From Atlantibacter sp032062175 (lineage in GTDB: Bacteria > Pseudomonadota > Gammaproteobacteria > Enterobacterales > Enterobacteriaceae): DNA of 64,000 nucleotides. The stretch spans positions 248,001 through 312,000 of the forward strand of contig NZ_DAMBQK010000001.1 of NCBI RefSeq assembly GCF_032062175.1, given 5' to 3'. The notes beneath the pieces are model-generated. The model saw only the letters and a program-made list of their open reading frames with translations, was not told the origin of the DNA and ran no database searches. Below, piece by piece: positions 7,773-17,121 of this stretch. The position numbers and the translations under genes are program-made. Numbering within the stretch: the first letter of the stretch is position 1; each line of letters starts with the position of its first letter.

Positions 7773-7794
7773 CATGACTGAGAGAGTAAATGGC

Positions 7795-10092
7795 ATGAAA
7801 TGGCTTTGTTCTGTAGGGATGGCAGTCAGCCTCGCGCTGCAACCTGCTTATGCTTCATCGACGTTTGGCGAGCACCCGTTAACCCCTGAGGCGCGGGATG
7901 CGTTTGTCACCGATCTGCTTAAACAAATGACCGTGGATGAAAAGATTGGTCAGCTGCGGTTAATCAGCGTGGGGCCCGATAATCCGAAAGAAGCGATTCG
8001 CGACATGATCCAGAAGAGCCAGGTGGGGGCAATCTTCAACACCGTCACCCGTGAAGATATTCGCGCCATGCAGGATCAGGTAATGGAACTGAGCCGCCTG
8101 AAAATCCCGTTGTTCTTTGCCTATGATGTGTTGCACGGTCAGCGCACCGTGTTCCCCATCAGCCTGGGGCTGGCGTCCTCGTTCAATCTCGACGCGGTAA
8201 AAACCGTGGGTCGCATATCCGCGTATGAAGCGGCGGATGACGGGCTGAATATGACCTGGGCACCGATGGTGGATGTCTCGCGCGATCCGCGCTGGGGCCG
8301 TGTGTCCGAAGGTTTTGGCGAAGATACGTATTTAACCTCCATCATGGGTAAAACCATGGTAGAAGCGATGCAGGGCAAAAGCCCGGCGGATCGCTACTCG
8401 GTGATGACCAGCGTGAAACACTTCGCCGCCTATGGCGCAGTGGAGGGCGGGAAAGAGTACAACACCGTAGATATGAGCATGCAGCGCCTGTTCAACGATT
8501 ACATGCCACCGTACAAAGCGGCGCTCGACGCGGGCAGCGGTGGGGTGATGGTGGCGCTAAACTCGCTGAACGGCACCCCGGCGTCCTCGGATAGCTGGCT
8601 GCTGAAAGATCTGCTACGCGATGAGTGGGGCTTTAAGGGCATCACTATTTCCGATCACGGGGCAATCAAAGAACTGATTAAACACGGTACGGCGTCGGAC
8701 CCTAAAGACGCGGTACGCGTGGCGCTCAAGTCCGGCATCAACATGAGTATGAGCGACGAGTACTACAGTAAGTACCTGCCGGAGCTGGTAAAAAGCGGCG
8801 ACGTCACTATGGAAGAGCTGGACGACGCCGCGCGCCATGTGCTGAACGTCAAATATGATATGGGGCTGTTCAACGACCCATACAGCCATTTAGGGGCTAA
8901 AGAAACCGACCCGCAGGATACTAACGCCGAAAGCCGTCTGCACCGCCAGGAGGCGCGCGAAGTGGCCCGTGAAAGTATGGTGCTGCTGAAAAACCGTCTG
9001 GATACGCTGCCGCTGAAAAAATCTGGGACTATCGCGCTTATTGGCCCGTTGGTAGACAGCCAGCGCGACGTGATGGGCAGTTGGTCGGCGGCGGGCGTGG
9101 TGAAACAGTCCGTGACCCTGATGAGCGGCATCAAGAGTGCAGTGGGTGACAACGCCAAAATCCTTTACGCCAAAGGGGCTAACCTCACTAACGATAAAGG
9201 CATTATCCAGTTCCTGAACCAGTACGAGCAGGGTGTGGCCGTTGATGAGCGCACTCCGCAGGCGATGATTGACGAAGCGGTGCAAACCGCTAATCAGGCC
9301 GACGTGGTGGTGCTGGCGGTTGGCGAGGCTCAGGGTATGGCCCATGAAGCGTCCAGCCGTACCGACCTGACCCTGCCGCAGAGCCAGCGCGACCTGATCG
9401 CCGCCCTGAAAGCCACCGGTAAACCGCTGGTGCTGGTGCTGATGAACGGGCGTCCGCTGGCGCTGGTGAAAGAAGATCAGCAGGCCGACGCGATTCTGGA
9501 AACCTGGTACGCAGGCACCGAAGGGGGCAACGCCATCGCCGATGTGCTGTTTGGTGATTACAACCCGTCGGGCAAACTGCCGATGTCTTTCCCACGTTCA
9601 GTCGGGCAGATCCCGGTGTACTACAGCCACCTGAACACGGGCCGTCCCTACAACCCGGAAAAACCAAACAAGTACACGTCACACTACTTTGATGAAGCCA
9701 ACGGCCCGCTGTATCCCTTCGGTTATGGCCTGAGCTATACCACGTTTAGCGTATCGGACGTGAAGCTCTCTTCGCCGACGATGCCGCAAAACGGCAGCGT
9801 GACCGCCAGCGTGGAAGTGACCAACACCGGTAAACGTGAAGGTGCCACGGTGGTGCAGATTTATGTGCAGGACGTCACCGCCTCTTTGAGCCGCCCTGTG
9901 AAGGAGTTGAAAGGGTTTAACAAAGTGACCCTGAAACCGGGCGAGACTCAGACTGTCAGCTTCCCGATCGACATTAATGCGCTGAAATTCTGGAACCAGA
10001 AGCTGCAATACGTTGCTGAACCGGGCAAATTTAATGTGTTTATCGGCCTGGACTCCGCAAGAGTTAAGCAGGGCGAGTTTGAGTTGCAGTAA
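7795..10092 (+). CDS. bglX: Periplasmic beta-D-glucoside glucohydrolase BglX (GH3)
   Basis: The 765 residues exactly match the length of E. coli BglX. A signal peptide (1-20, ending AYA) sends it to the periplasm. The GH3 N-terminal barrel carries the nucleophile Asp287 in GITISDHG, preceded by KHFAAYG. The GH3 C-terminal alpha/beta sandwich (VLLKNRLDTLPL; ETWYAGTEGGNAIADVLFGD) and a fibronectin-III-like domain near the end follow. It hydrolyses beta-glucosides from the non-reducing end. The start at 7795 is chosen because it gives the signal peptide and the E. coli alignment, with GAGAGAG upstream. A terminator follows at 10107. Confidence 0.97.
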   Translation: MKWLCSVGMAVSLALQPAYASSTFGEHPLTPEARDAFVTDLLKQMTVDEKIGQLRLISVGPDNPKEAIRDMIQKSQVGAIFNTVTREDIRAMQDQVMELSRLKIPLFFAYDVLHGQRTVFPISLGLASSFNLDAVKTVGRISAYEAADDGLNMTWAPMVDVSRDPRWGRVSEGFGEDTYLTSIMGKTMVEAMQGKSPADRYSVMTSVKHFAAYGAVEGGKEYNTVDMSMQRLFNDYMPPYKAALDAGSGGVMVALNSLNGTPASSDSWLLKDLLRDEWGFKGITISDHGAIKELIKHGTASDPKDAVRVALKSGINMSMSDEYYSKYLPELVKSGDVTMEELDDAARHVLNVKYDMGLFNDPYSHLGAKETDPQDTNAESRLHRQEAREVARESMVLLKNRLDTLPLKKSGTIALIGPLVDSQRDVMGSWSAAGVVKQSVTLMSGIKSAVGDNAKILYAKGANLTNDKGIIQFLNQYEQGVAVDERTPQAMIDEAVQTANQADVVVLAVGEAQGMAHEASSRTDLTLPQSQRDLIAALKATGKPLVLVLMNGRPLALVKEDQQADAILETWYAGTEGGNAIADVLFGDYNPSGKLPMSFPRSVGQIPVYYSHLNTGRPYNPEKPNKYTSHYFDEANGPLYPFGYGLSYTTFSVSDVKLSSPTMPQNGSVTASVEVTNTGKREGATVVQIYVQDVTASLSRPVKELKGFNKVTLKPGETQTVSFPIDINALKFWNQKLQYVAEPGKFNVFIGLDSARVKQGEFELQ

Positions 10093-10106
10093 TTATCGAT
10101 AGATGT

Positions 10107-10133
10107 AAAAAGGCCGGGAAACCGGCCTTTTTT
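10107..10133 (+). terminator. Intrinsic terminator of bglX
   Basis: The GC stem GGCCGG-GAAA-CCGGCC (10112-10127) is flanked by five A before and six T after, 15 bases past the bglX stop. The GNRA-type loop and T-run are textbook. The flanking A/T pairs extend the stem. Confidence 0.92.
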
Positions 10134-10191
10134 ATTTCTGGCTAGCCTGGCTCAATCCACCAACCCATTATGCGAAGCGCCTGATTCTCAA

Positions 10192-10199
10192 CTACGCTT
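10192..10199 (+). promoter_or_regulatory. Candidate sigma-S -10 for osmF-yehYXW
   Basis: CTACGCTT (10192-10199) is one base from the sigma-S optimum CTACACTT. It lies about 40 bases ahead of the osmF ATG (10240). The E. coli osmF operon is known to be RpoS-dependent and osmotically induced, which supports the call. No -35 consensus is seen. Confidence 0.5.
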
Positions 10200-10239
10200 T
10201 TCCCTTGAACCCCGCGTTTGGGTGTGATGAGGAAAATCA

Positions 10240-11148
10240 ATGAAAACGAAAATCTGGAGTGCGGCAGGCTTACTTTTGTTGGCGACTGGGGCTCAGGCGG
10301 CGGAGCCGGTAAAAGTCGGTTCAAAAATCGACACCGAAGGCGCGCTGTTGGGCAATATCATTATTCAGGTGCTGGAAAGCCACGGCGTTAAAACGGTGAA
10401 TAAAGTGCAGCTTGGCACCACGCCAGTGGTGCGCGCCGCGATTACATCCGGCGAGCTGGATATCTACCCGGAGTACACCGGCAACGGCGCGTTCTTCTTC
10501 AAAGATGAAAACGATCCCGCGTGGAAGAACGCCAAAGCGGGTTATGAGAAAGTCAAAAAGCTCGATGCTGAGCAAAATAAACTCACCTGGCTGGCACCTG
10601 CCTCGGCGAACAATACCTGGACCATCGCCGTACGTAAGGACCTGGCAGAAAAGAACAAGCTGACATCGCTTGCCGACCTCAGCCGCTATCTGAAGGAGAA
10701 AGGTGAGTTCAAACTGGCAGCCTCGGCAGAATTTATTGAACGCCCGGACGCGCTGCCCGCCTTTGAAAAAGCCTACGATTTCAAGCTTAACCAGCCGCAA
10801 CTGCTGTCGCTGGCCGGGGGCGATACCGCCGTTACCATCAAAGCCGCGGCACAACAAACCTCCGGCGTAAATGCCGCGATGGCCTACGGCACCGATGGCC
10901 CGGTTGCCGCGCTGGGCCTGCAAACCCTGACCGATCCGAAAGGCGTACAGCCGGTCTATGCGCCCGCGCCGGTAGTGCGCGATGCCGTGCTGAAGGCGTA
11001 CCCGCAGATGGGCGAGTGGCTCGACCCGGTATTCGCCTCGCTGGATGAGAAAACCCTGCAACAGCTGAATGCCTCGATTGCCGTTGAAGGCCTGGACGCG
11101 AAAAAAGTCGCTGCCGATTATCTGAAGCAAAAAGGATTTGTGAAGTAA
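10240..11148 (+). CDS. osmF: OsmF/YehZ, betaine-type substrate-binding protein
   Basis: This 302-residue periplasmic binding protein is of the OpuAC/quaternary-amine type. It is the solute receptor of the YehZYXW ABC importer (glycine betaine with low affinity in E. coli). The signal peptide covers residues 1-20 (LLLATGAQA cut). Conserved family blocks are VGSKIDTEGALLGNII, PEYTGNGAFF, ASAEFIERPDALPAFEK and GDTAVTIKAA. GATGAGGAAAATCA precedes the ATG and contains GAGGA. It heads a four-gene operon with yehY (24-base gap), yehX and yehW. Confidence 0.95.
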   Translation: MKTKIWSAAGLLLLATGAQAAEPVKVGSKIDTEGALLGNIIIQVLESHGVKTVNKVQLGTTPVVRAAITSGELDIYPEYTGNGAFFFKDENDPAWKNAKAGYEKVKKLDAEQNKLTWLAPASANNTWTIAVRKDLAEKNKLTSLADLSRYLKEKGEFKLAASAEFIERPDALPAFEKAYDFKLNQPQLLSLAGGDTAVTIKAAAQQTSGVNAAMAYGTDGPVAALGLQTLTDPKGVQPVYAPAPVVRDAVLKAYPQMGEWLDPVFASLDEKTLQQLNASIAVEGLDAKKVAADYLKQKGFVK

Positions 11149-11172
11149 TCACGCCTGGAAAAGGGATGTCTT

Positions 11173-12336
11173 TTGACAATACGCTGTCATAACCGGGTGA
11201 TGCTGCTGCTGGCGATACTGCTGGCAGCAGCGCTCCTGCTGCCGTTTATCAATTACGCGCCTAACCGTCTGGTTTCAGGCTCGCCGATGAGCGTGTCGGC
11301 GCTTTCCCCGCTGGCGCTGTATGGCCTGCTTGCTGCCGCGCTCATGCTAATTATCCTGTCACTTTTACCCGGACGCGCCGCGTTGATTGCCGGGCTGGTT
11401 AGCGCAGAAGGGCTGTTTATCGCGCTATTGCTGCTGGTGGGCTACGGGGCGACCCATCTGGCCCAGCAGGGCAGTAGCCTGGCGCGAACGTCGCCCGGCA
11501 GCGGAGCGTGGCTGATGGCGGCGCTGGCTCTGCTGTTAATGAGCGATACCATCAGTCGCCTGACGCAAAAGCCGTTATGGCGCTGGTTGTTGCTGGCGCA
11601 ACTATGGATTGTGCCGCTGTGGCTGCTGCTTACCGGCTATTTCAATGATATTTCGCTGCTTAAAGAGTACGCCAACCGCCAGGACGTGTTTAACGACGCG
11701 TTCAGCCAGCATCTGGCATTGCTACTTGCGACCCTGTCCATTGCCTTATTTATCGGCATTCCGCTGGGATTACTGTGCCACCGTTACGCCCGTTCGCAGC
11801 CCGCTGTGTTTTCGATTCTTAATGTCATCCAGACGGTGCCGTCGATTGCCCTGTTCGGCCTGCTGATTGCGCCCCTTGCCGCGCTGGCAGTGCTGTTTCC
11901 CTGGCTGGGGCGGATGGGTGTTTCCGGCATCGGCACGGCGCCTGCATTAATCGCGCTGGTGCTTTACGCGCTATTGCCGCTGGTACGCGGCGTGGTGGCG
12001 GGGCTGGGACAGGTACCGGAAAACGTGCTGGAAAGCGCGCGCGGGATGGGGATGACTGACCGGCAGCGCTTTTTTAAAGCGGAAGTGCCTCTGGCGCTGC
12101 CGGTGCTGTTGCGCAGCCTGAAAGTGGTGGCGGTGCAGACCGTCGGCATGGCGGTGATTGCCGCGCTGATTGGCGCAGGCGGTTTCGGCGCGCTGGTATT
12201 CCAGGGGCTGCTAAGCAGCGCGCTGGATCTGGTGCTGTTGGGCGTTATCCCGGTGATCGCCATGGCGGTGGCGGTGGATGGACTCTTTAACCTGCTGATT
12301 GCGGCGCTGGAGGCGCAACGACATGATCGAATTTGA
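11173..12336 (+). CDS. yehY: YehY, ABC transporter permease
   Basis: This is a 387-residue permease (E. coli 385) of the betaine-type ABC importer. It has hydrophobic N-terminal spans and then the BPD_transp_1 domain with the cytoplasmic coupling loop, ALLPLVRGVVAGLGQVPENV and SARGMGMTDRQRFFKAEVPL in sequence. The start is taken as TTG at 11173 (MTIRCHNRV). AAGGGA lies about 7 bases upstream and the first residues align with the E. coli start, whereas the first in-frame ATG (11200) would remove nine residues. It overlaps yehX by 14 bases, so translation is probably coupled. Confidence 0.9.
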   Translation: MTIRCHNRVMLLLAILLAAALLLPFINYAPNRLVSGSPMSVSALSPLALYGLLAAALMLIILSLLPGRAALIAGLVSAEGLFIALLLLVGYGATHLAQQGSSLARTSPGSGAWLMAALALLLMSDTISRLTQKPLWRWLLLAQLWIVPLWLLLTGYFNDISLLKEYANRQDVFNDAFSQHLALLLATLSIALFIGIPLGLLCHRYARSQPAVFSILNVIQTVPSIALFGLLIAPLAALAVLFPWLGRMGVSGIGTAPALIALVLYALLPLVRGVVAGLGQVPENVLESARGMGMTDRQRFFKAEVPLALPVLLRSLKVVAVQTVGMAVIAALIGAGGFGALVFQGLLSSALDLVLLGVIPVIAMAVAVDGLFNLLIAALEAQRHDRI

Positions 12337-13264
12337 TGGCGTGACCAAATATTACCAGGGACGCGCCGCCGTCGAGGATCTCAATCTGAACTTTCGAAAG
12401 GGCGCGTTTTCGGTATTGATTGGCACCTCCGGCTCCGGTAAGTCCACCACCTTAAAGATGATTAACCGGCTGGTGGAGCATGATGAAGGGCGCATTCGCT
12501 TTGCCGGAGAAGAGATCCGCAAGTTTTCGCCACAGGATTTACGGCGGCGTATGGGTTACGCCATTCAATCTATCGGGCTGTTCCCGCACTGGGACGTGGC
12601 GCAGAACATCGCCACCGTCCCGCAACTGCTGAAGTGGCCAAAAGCGCGGATTAACCAGCGGGTGGATGAGCTGCTGGCGCTGCTTGGCCTCGACCCGGCG
12701 CAGTTTCGCCGTCGTTATCCGCATCAACTCTCCGGCGGCCAGCAGCAGCGGGTCGGCGTGGCGCGGGCGCTGGCGGCAGACCCGGAAGTGTTGTTGATGG
12801 ATGAACCCTTTGGCGCGCTCGATCCGGTGACCCGCGAGGCGTTGCAGCAGGAGATGATGCGTATCCATCAACTCCAGGGACGCACCATTATTCTGGTCAC
12901 CCACGATGTGGATGAGGCGCTGCGCCTGGCCGATCATCTGGTCGTGATGGACGGCGGCAAAGTGGTGCAGCAGGGCGCGCCGCTGTCTTTGCTCAGCCAG
13001 CCAGAAAACGACTTTGTGCGCGATTTCTTTGGCCGCAGCGAGCTGGGCGTGCGGCTACTGTCGATGCGCCAGGTAAAAGATTACCTCACGCCGGGGCAGT
13101 GCGAAGGCCTGCCGGTGATGCGGGATATCTCGCTTCGTGAGGCGCTGTCGCAGTTCGTTGAGCGGCGCTGCGACGAACTGCCGGTGGTGGATGAACAGGG
13201 CAATCCGTGCGGTACTCTGCGCTTTAACACTCTGCTGGAGGGCGACCGTGCGTCTGCTTCGTGA
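12323..13264 (+). CDS. yehX: YehX, ABC transporter ATP-binding protein
   Basis: This 313-residue ATPase subunit is of the OpuAA/ProV type. Walker A is GTSGSGKST (about residues 35-43), the Q-loop is AIQSIGLFPH, the ABC signature is LSGGQQQRVGVARALA, Walker B is VLLMDEPFGALD and the switch is LVTHD. The tail (about 245-313) looks like a single CBS-type regulatory region (REALSQFVERRCDELPVVD). The ATG at 12323 lies inside the end of yehY, with GGAGG upstream. Its last 17 bases overlap the GTG start of yehW. Confidence 0.95.
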   Translation: MIEFDGVTKYYQGRAAVEDLNLNFRKGAFSVLIGTSGSGKSTTLKMINRLVEHDEGRIRFAGEEIRKFSPQDLRRRMGYAIQSIGLFPHWDVAQNIATVPQLLKWPKARINQRVDELLALLGLDPAQFRRRYPHQLSGGQQQRVGVARALAADPEVLLMDEPFGALDPVTREALQQEMMRIHQLQGRTIILVTHDVDEALRLADHLVVMDGGKVVQQGAPLSLLSQPENDFVRDFFGRSELGVRLLSMRQVKDYLTPGQCEGLPVMRDISLREALSQFVERRCDELPVVDEQGNPCGTLRFNTLLEGDRASAS

Positions 13265-13979
13265 TCCGCTGTTGTGGCTGATTTTGCTCTACGCTGCGCT
13301 GCTGGCGGGCCTGCCGCACAGCGCGGGTTTGTTTAGCTGGCTGTTTCCGCAGTTGCCGCGCCCGCTGTATCAGCAGGAGAGTTTCTGGGCGCTGACCGTG
13401 GCGCATTTTTATCTGGTGGGCATCTCCAGCCTGGTGGCGATCGCGCTCGGTATCGGATTAGGGATTGTCGTGACGCGCCCGTTCGGGCTGGAATTCCGCG
13501 CGCTGGTGGAAACCATCGCCGCAGTGGGCCAGACCTTTCCCCCGGTAGCGGTGCTGGCGGTGGCGGTACCGGTCATCGGCTTTGGCAAAGAGCCAGCGAT
13601 TATCGCGCTGATTTTGTACGGCTGGCTACCGGTGTTGCAGGGCACGCTGGCGGGTATTGGCGCGGTGCCGGATAGCGTTAAAGAGGTGGCGCGCGGCGTC
13701 GGGATGAGCGGCTGGCAAACATTGTGGAAAGTAGAGATGCCACTGGCTGGGCCAGTGATCCTGGCGGGGGTGCGCACGTCGGTGATTATTAATATCGGGA
13801 CGGCGGCAATCGCCTCGACGGTTGGCGCGAACACGCTCGGTACACCGGTGATTATCGGCCTGAGCGGCTTTAACACCGCGTATGTGATCCAGGGGGCGGT
13901 TCTGGTGGCGCTGGCGGCGATTATCGTCGACCGCGCCTTTGAACGCTTACAGCAACTTATGACCCGGCATGCAGGATAA
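13248..13979 (+). CDS. yehW: YehW, ABC transporter permease
   Basis: The 243 residues equal the E. coli YehW length. It is the second permease of the importer, with multiple membrane spans and the coupling-loop motif ARGVGMSGWQTLWKVEMPLAG (read over two lines: EVARGVGMSG then WKVEMPLAG). The start is GTG at 13248 (translated VRLLRDPLLW), preceded by GGAGGG 5 bases away inside yehX, and it aligns with the E. coli N terminus. The 3' end (13957-13979) overlaps the small convergent gene yohO on the other strand. Confidence 0.93.
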   Translation: MRLLRDPLLWLILLYAALLAGLPHSAGLFSWLFPQLPRPLYQQESFWALTVAHFYLVGISSLVAIALGIGLGIVVTRPFGLEFRALVETIAAVGQTFPPVAVLAVAVPVIGFGKEPAIIALILYGWLPVLQGTLAGIGAVPDSVKEVARGVGMSGWQTLWKVEMPLAGPVILAGVRTSVIINIGTAAIASTVGANTLGTPVIIGLSGFNTAYVIQGAVLVALAAIIVDRAFERLQQLMTRHAG

Positions 13980-14067
13980 CCGTATAACCGGCCAGCATTA
14001 CGCCACCGATCCCGCCAATCGCCATCAGTAACATGCCGGTGACGATCGCTATTCTGGTTAATTTCAT
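13957..14067 (-). CDS. yohO: Small membrane protein YohO (36 residues)
   Basis: The minus strand encodes 36 residues: MKLTRIAIVTGML, then the highly conserved GGIGGVMLAGYTV block, ending ILHAGS. E. coli YohO (35 residues) shares the GGIGGVMLAGYT core and ILRAG end. It is predicted to be a single glycine-rich transmembrane helix in the inner membrane. AAAGGAG lies 6-12 bases before the ATG, and a good sigma-70 promoter is present. The last 23 bases overlap yehW in antiparallel. Function is unknown. Confidence 0.93.
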   Translation of the reverse strand: MKLTRIAIVTGMLLMAIGGIGGVMLAGYTVILHAGS

Positions 14068-14093
14068 GGACTGCTCCTTTGGTTAACCAGAAG

Positions 14094-14121
14094 ATTATAC
14101 CCGTCTGCGCTCAGGTTGCAC
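14094..14121 (-). promoter_or_regulatory. Promoter of yohO
   Basis: On the minus strand GTGCAA (14121-14116) and a perfect TATAAT (14099-14094) are separated by 16 bases. The predicted start near 14087 leaves about 20 bases to the yohO ATG at 14067. This is a sound sigma-70 match on the -10; the -35 is partial. Confidence 0.6.
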
Positions 14122-14144
14122 CTTTGTTATTTTTGTTGCGCCGT

Positions 14145-14888
14145 TTAGAGCGCTTCCGGCGTGTTTAAATCAATGATCGCGCGGCCATCCTCGCGCCACT
14201 GCGCCAGCTGTGTGCGCTGCTGAGACGTGGGGTTATCACCACACCACACCAGCAGTGTCTGGCCTTCGAAAATCTCCGGGCGCAGTTGCGTGACCGGATG
14301 CGCCAGAATACTCACCCGCCAGCCGCGTTGCGTCGCGCTCCAGCCCGCCAGCCACAGGCGAGTGGTATCAGTAATATTCCAGCCGATCACCAGCGCGTCT
14401 TTGCCGCTTTTTTTGCGCGCCGACGACAGGCACAGGGCGATGTAATTGATGAGCACGCCATCAAGGATGCTCAGGAGCGTAGCGAGGGCGGCCTGCTGGC
14501 TGAGCAGACGATGACGAAGAGGAATAAACAGCTTGTCGACCAGCGTTTGGGCGGGGTAATCGCGGCCGGTTTCGCTCACCCAGTTGCGCACCCGGTTAAT
14601 ATTCCCGGCGCGCAGCAGCCGCAATAACGTCTCCTGCATTTGATACCACTGGGAGCCGGGGTCCTGCGCGTCCGTCAGCAGCAGCGATTTTACCTTGCTG
14701 ACCTGGACGCCGTTATCTACCCACTGTTTGATCTCGCGGATCCGGTCAATGTCAGATTCGTTGAATAAGCGGTGCCCGCCATCGGTGCGCTGCGGCTTAA
14801 CCAGCCCGTACCGCCGCTGCCATGCCCTGAGTGTGACAGGATTAATATCACACAACTCCGCCACCTCACCGATGGTGTAAAGCGCCAT
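14145..14888 (-). CDS. mlrA: MlrA, MerR-like activator of curli (csgD)
   Basis: The gene encodes 247 residues (E. coli MlrA 243). The N-terminal MerR helix-turn-helix YTIGEVAELCDINPVTLRAW (residues 4-23) is followed by RRYGLVKPQRTDGGHRLF, the wing. The C-terminal part resembles a B12-binding-like regulatory domain (ALVIGWNITDTTRLWLAG). In E. coli it binds upstream of csgD in stationary phase, downstream of RpoS and a c-di-GMP circuit. The start at 14888 aligns with E. coli and has GAGGGTGG upstream. DgcE, another member of that curli c-di-GMP control system, is also encoded in this window. Confidence 0.95.
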   Translation of the reverse strand: MALYTIGEVAELCDINPVTLRAWQRRYGLVKPQRTDGGHRLFNESDIDRIREIKQWVDNGVQVSKVKSLLLTDAQDPGSQWYQMQETLLRLLRAGNINRVRNWVSETGRDYPAQTLVDKLFIPLRHRLLSQQAALATLLSILDGVLINYIALCLSSARKKSGKDALVIGWNITDTTRLWLAGWSATQRGWRVSILAHPVTQLRPEIFEGQTLLVWCGDNPTSQQRTQLAQWREDGRAIIDLNTPEAL

Positions 14889-15018
14889 ACCACCCTCTCT
14901 CTGAGCTAAAAATCCCCACTTAACTGTAGTAGGTAGCAGGCTAACCAGGCAAAATGTATTGTGTATTTTTGCACGGCTATTCGAAAGACGGATTGACCCA
15001 AACGAAAATATGCAGGCC

Positions 15019-15045
15019 AAAAAAATGCCCTCGCAAGGAGGGCAT
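15019..15045 (-). terminator. Intrinsic terminator of metG
   Basis: The perfect 8-bp stem ATGCCCTC (15025-15032) and GAGGGCAT (15038-15045) has loop GCAAG. On the minus strand it is followed by a run of T (A-run 15019-15025 on plus). It lies 6 bases beyond the metG stop. Confidence 0.9.
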
Positions 15046-15050
15046 CATGT

Positions 15051-17081
15051 TTATTTGACCTGTTGGCCGGGCTTAGCGCCGTCGTCAGGGCTTAACAGGA
15101 AGATATCTTTCCCGCCAGGGCCCGCCGCCATCACCATGCCTTCGGAGACGCCAAAGCGCATTTTGCGCGGCGCCAGGTTGGCGACCATCACCGTCAGGCG
15201 GCCAATCAGCAGCTGCGGGTCAGGGTACGCAGAGCGGATGCCGGAGAACACGTTGCGTTTCTCGCCGTCCAGATCCAGCGTCAGGCGCAGCAGCTTGTCA
15301 GAGCCTTCGACAAATTCGGCGTTTTCAATCAGCGCCACGCGCAAATCGACTTTCGCGAATTCATCAAAGCTGATGGTTTCCTGGATAGGGTTATCCGCCA
15401 GTTCGCCGGTTGCCGGTGCGGCTGCCGCTTTCACTTCCTCTTTTGACGCCTCAACCAGCGCTTCAACCTGTTTCATCTCGATACGGTTGTACAGTGCTTT
15501 AAAGGTGTTCACTTTATGGCCGAGCAGCGGCTGCTGGATGGCGTCCCAGGTCAGTTCGGTGTTCAGAAACGCTTCGGCGCGCTCGCTCAGTTGCGGGAGT
15601 ACCGGCTTCAGCCAGGTCATCAGTACGCGGAACAGGTTGATGCCCATAGAGCAAATCGCTTGTAAGTCGGCATCGCGGCCTTCCTGCTTTGCCACTACCC
15701 ACGGTGCCTGCTCGTCAACGTAGCGGTTGGCTACGTCGGCCATCGCCATGATTTCCCGGACAGCTTTACCGAACTCACGGCTTTCCCAGGCTTCGCCGAT
15801 GCTTTGCGCCGCGTCGGTAAAGGTTTTGTACAGCGCAGGGTCAGCCAGTTCCGCCGCCAGCACGCCGTCAAAACGTTTGGCGATAAAGCCGGCGTTACGG
15901 GACGCCAGGTTAACCACTTTGTTGACGATATCGGCATTCACGCGCTGGACGAAATCTTCCAGATTGAGGTCGATATCATCGATACGCGAGGAGAGCTTGG
16001 CGGTGTAGTAGTAGCGCAGGCTGTCGGCGTCGAAATGGTTCAGCCAGGTGCTGGCTTTGATGAAGGTGCCGCGCGATTTAGACATTTTCGCGCCGTTCAC
16101 CGTCACATAGCCGTGGACGAACAGGTTGGTTGGCTTGCGGTAGCCGCTGCCTTCCAGCATCGCCGGCCAGAACAGGCTGTGGAAGTACACGATGTCTTTA
16201 CCGATAAAGTGATACAGCTCGGCGTCGGAGTCTTTTTTCCACCAGTCGTCAAAGTTGAGATCGCTGCGCTTGTCGCACAGGTTTTTGAACGAGCCCATAT
16301 AGCCGATCGGCGCATCCAGCCAGACGTAAAAGTATTTGCCCGGCGCGTTGGGAATTTCGAAACCGAAATACGGCGCATCGCGGGAGATATCCCACTGCTG
16401 TAAGCCGGATTCGAACCACTCCTGCATTTTGTTGGCGACCTGCTCCTGCAACGCACCGCTGCGGGTCCATGCCTGTAGCATTTCGCTAAACGACGGCAGA
16501 TCGAAGAAGAAGTGCTCGGATTCACGCATTACCGGCGTCGCGCCGGAGACCACGGATTTCGGTTCGATCAGCTCGGTCGGGCTGTAGGTCGCACCGCACA
16601 CTTCGCAGTTATCGCCGTATTGATCCGGAGACTTACATTTCGGGCAGGTGCCTTTAACGAAACGGTCCGGCAGGAACATGCCTTTTTCCGGGTCGAACAG
16701 TTGGGAAATGGTGCGGTTTTTGATGAAACCGTTCTCTTTCAGACGGGTGTAGATCAGCTCCGACAGCGCGCGGTTCTCGTCGCTGTGCGTGGAATGATAA
16801 TTATCGTAGCTGATGTTGAAGCCAGCGAAATCGGTCTGATGTTCCTGACTCATCTCGCCAATCATCTGCTCCGGGGTAATGCCAAGCTGTTGGGCTTTGA
16901 GCATAATCGGCGTGCCGTGGGCATCGTCGGCGCAGATGAAGTTGACGTTGTGGCCGCGCATTCGCTGGTAACGAACCCAGACATCAGCCTGGATATGCTC
17001 CAGCATGTGGCCGAGGTGGATCGAGCCGTTCGCATAGGGAAGGGCACAGGTTACCAGTATTTTTTTCGCGACTTGAGTCAT
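15051..17081 (-). CDS. metG: Methionyl-tRNA synthetase
   Basis: This 676-residue class I synthetase (E. coli 677) charges tRNA-Met and initiator tRNA in the cytosol. Visible parts are PYANGSIHLGHM with the HLGH (HIGH) signature, the zinc knuckle CPKCKSPDQYGDNCEVCG, the KMSKS loop in NGAKMSKSRGTF, the anticodon-binding helical domain, and the C-terminal tRNA-binding EMAP/dimer domain (FAKVDLRVALI...NLAPRKMRFGVSEGM). The start at 17081 (MTQVAKK) aligns with E. coli. It is divergent from mrp. Confidence 0.97.
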   Translation of the reverse strand: MTQVAKKILVTCALPYANGSIHLGHMLEHIQADVWVRYQRMRGHNVNFICADDAHGTPIMLKAQQLGITPEQMIGEMSQEHQTDFAGFNISYDNYHSTHSDENRALSELIYTRLKENGFIKNRTISQLFDPEKGMFLPDRFVKGTCPKCKSPDQYGDNCEVCGATYSPTELIEPKSVVSGATPVMRESEHFFFDLPSFSEMLQAWTRSGALQEQVANKMQEWFESGLQQWDISRDAPYFGFEIPNAPGKYFYVWLDAPIGYMGSFKNLCDKRSDLNFDDWWKKDSDAELYHFIGKDIVYFHSLFWPAMLEGSGYRKPTNLFVHGYVTVNGAKMSKSRGTFIKASTWLNHFDADSLRYYYTAKLSSRIDDIDLNLEDFVQRVNADIVNKVVNLASRNAGFIAKRFDGVLAAELADPALYKTFTDAAQSIGEAWESREFGKAVREIMAMADVANRYVDEQAPWVVAKQEGRDADLQAICSMGINLFRVLMTWLKPVLPQLSERAEAFLNTELTWDAIQQPLLGHKVNTFKALYNRIEMKQVEALVEASKEEVKAAAAPATGELADNPIQETISFDEFAKVDLRVALIENAEFVEGSDKLLRLTLDLDGEKRNVFSGIRSAYPDPQLLIGRLTVMVANLAPRKMRFGVSEGMVMAAGPGGKDIFLLSPDDGAKPGQQVK

Positions 17082-17121
17082 AGTGAGAATTACATCATCC
17101 AGGTAAAAAGGGGGTTTGATA

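Noticed and set aside
11166..11192. Eight-codon ATG frame overlapping the yehY start
   Set aside because: It could be a leader peptide, but its ATG has no proper spacing to AAGGGA compared with the TTG at 11173, and nothing supports translation.
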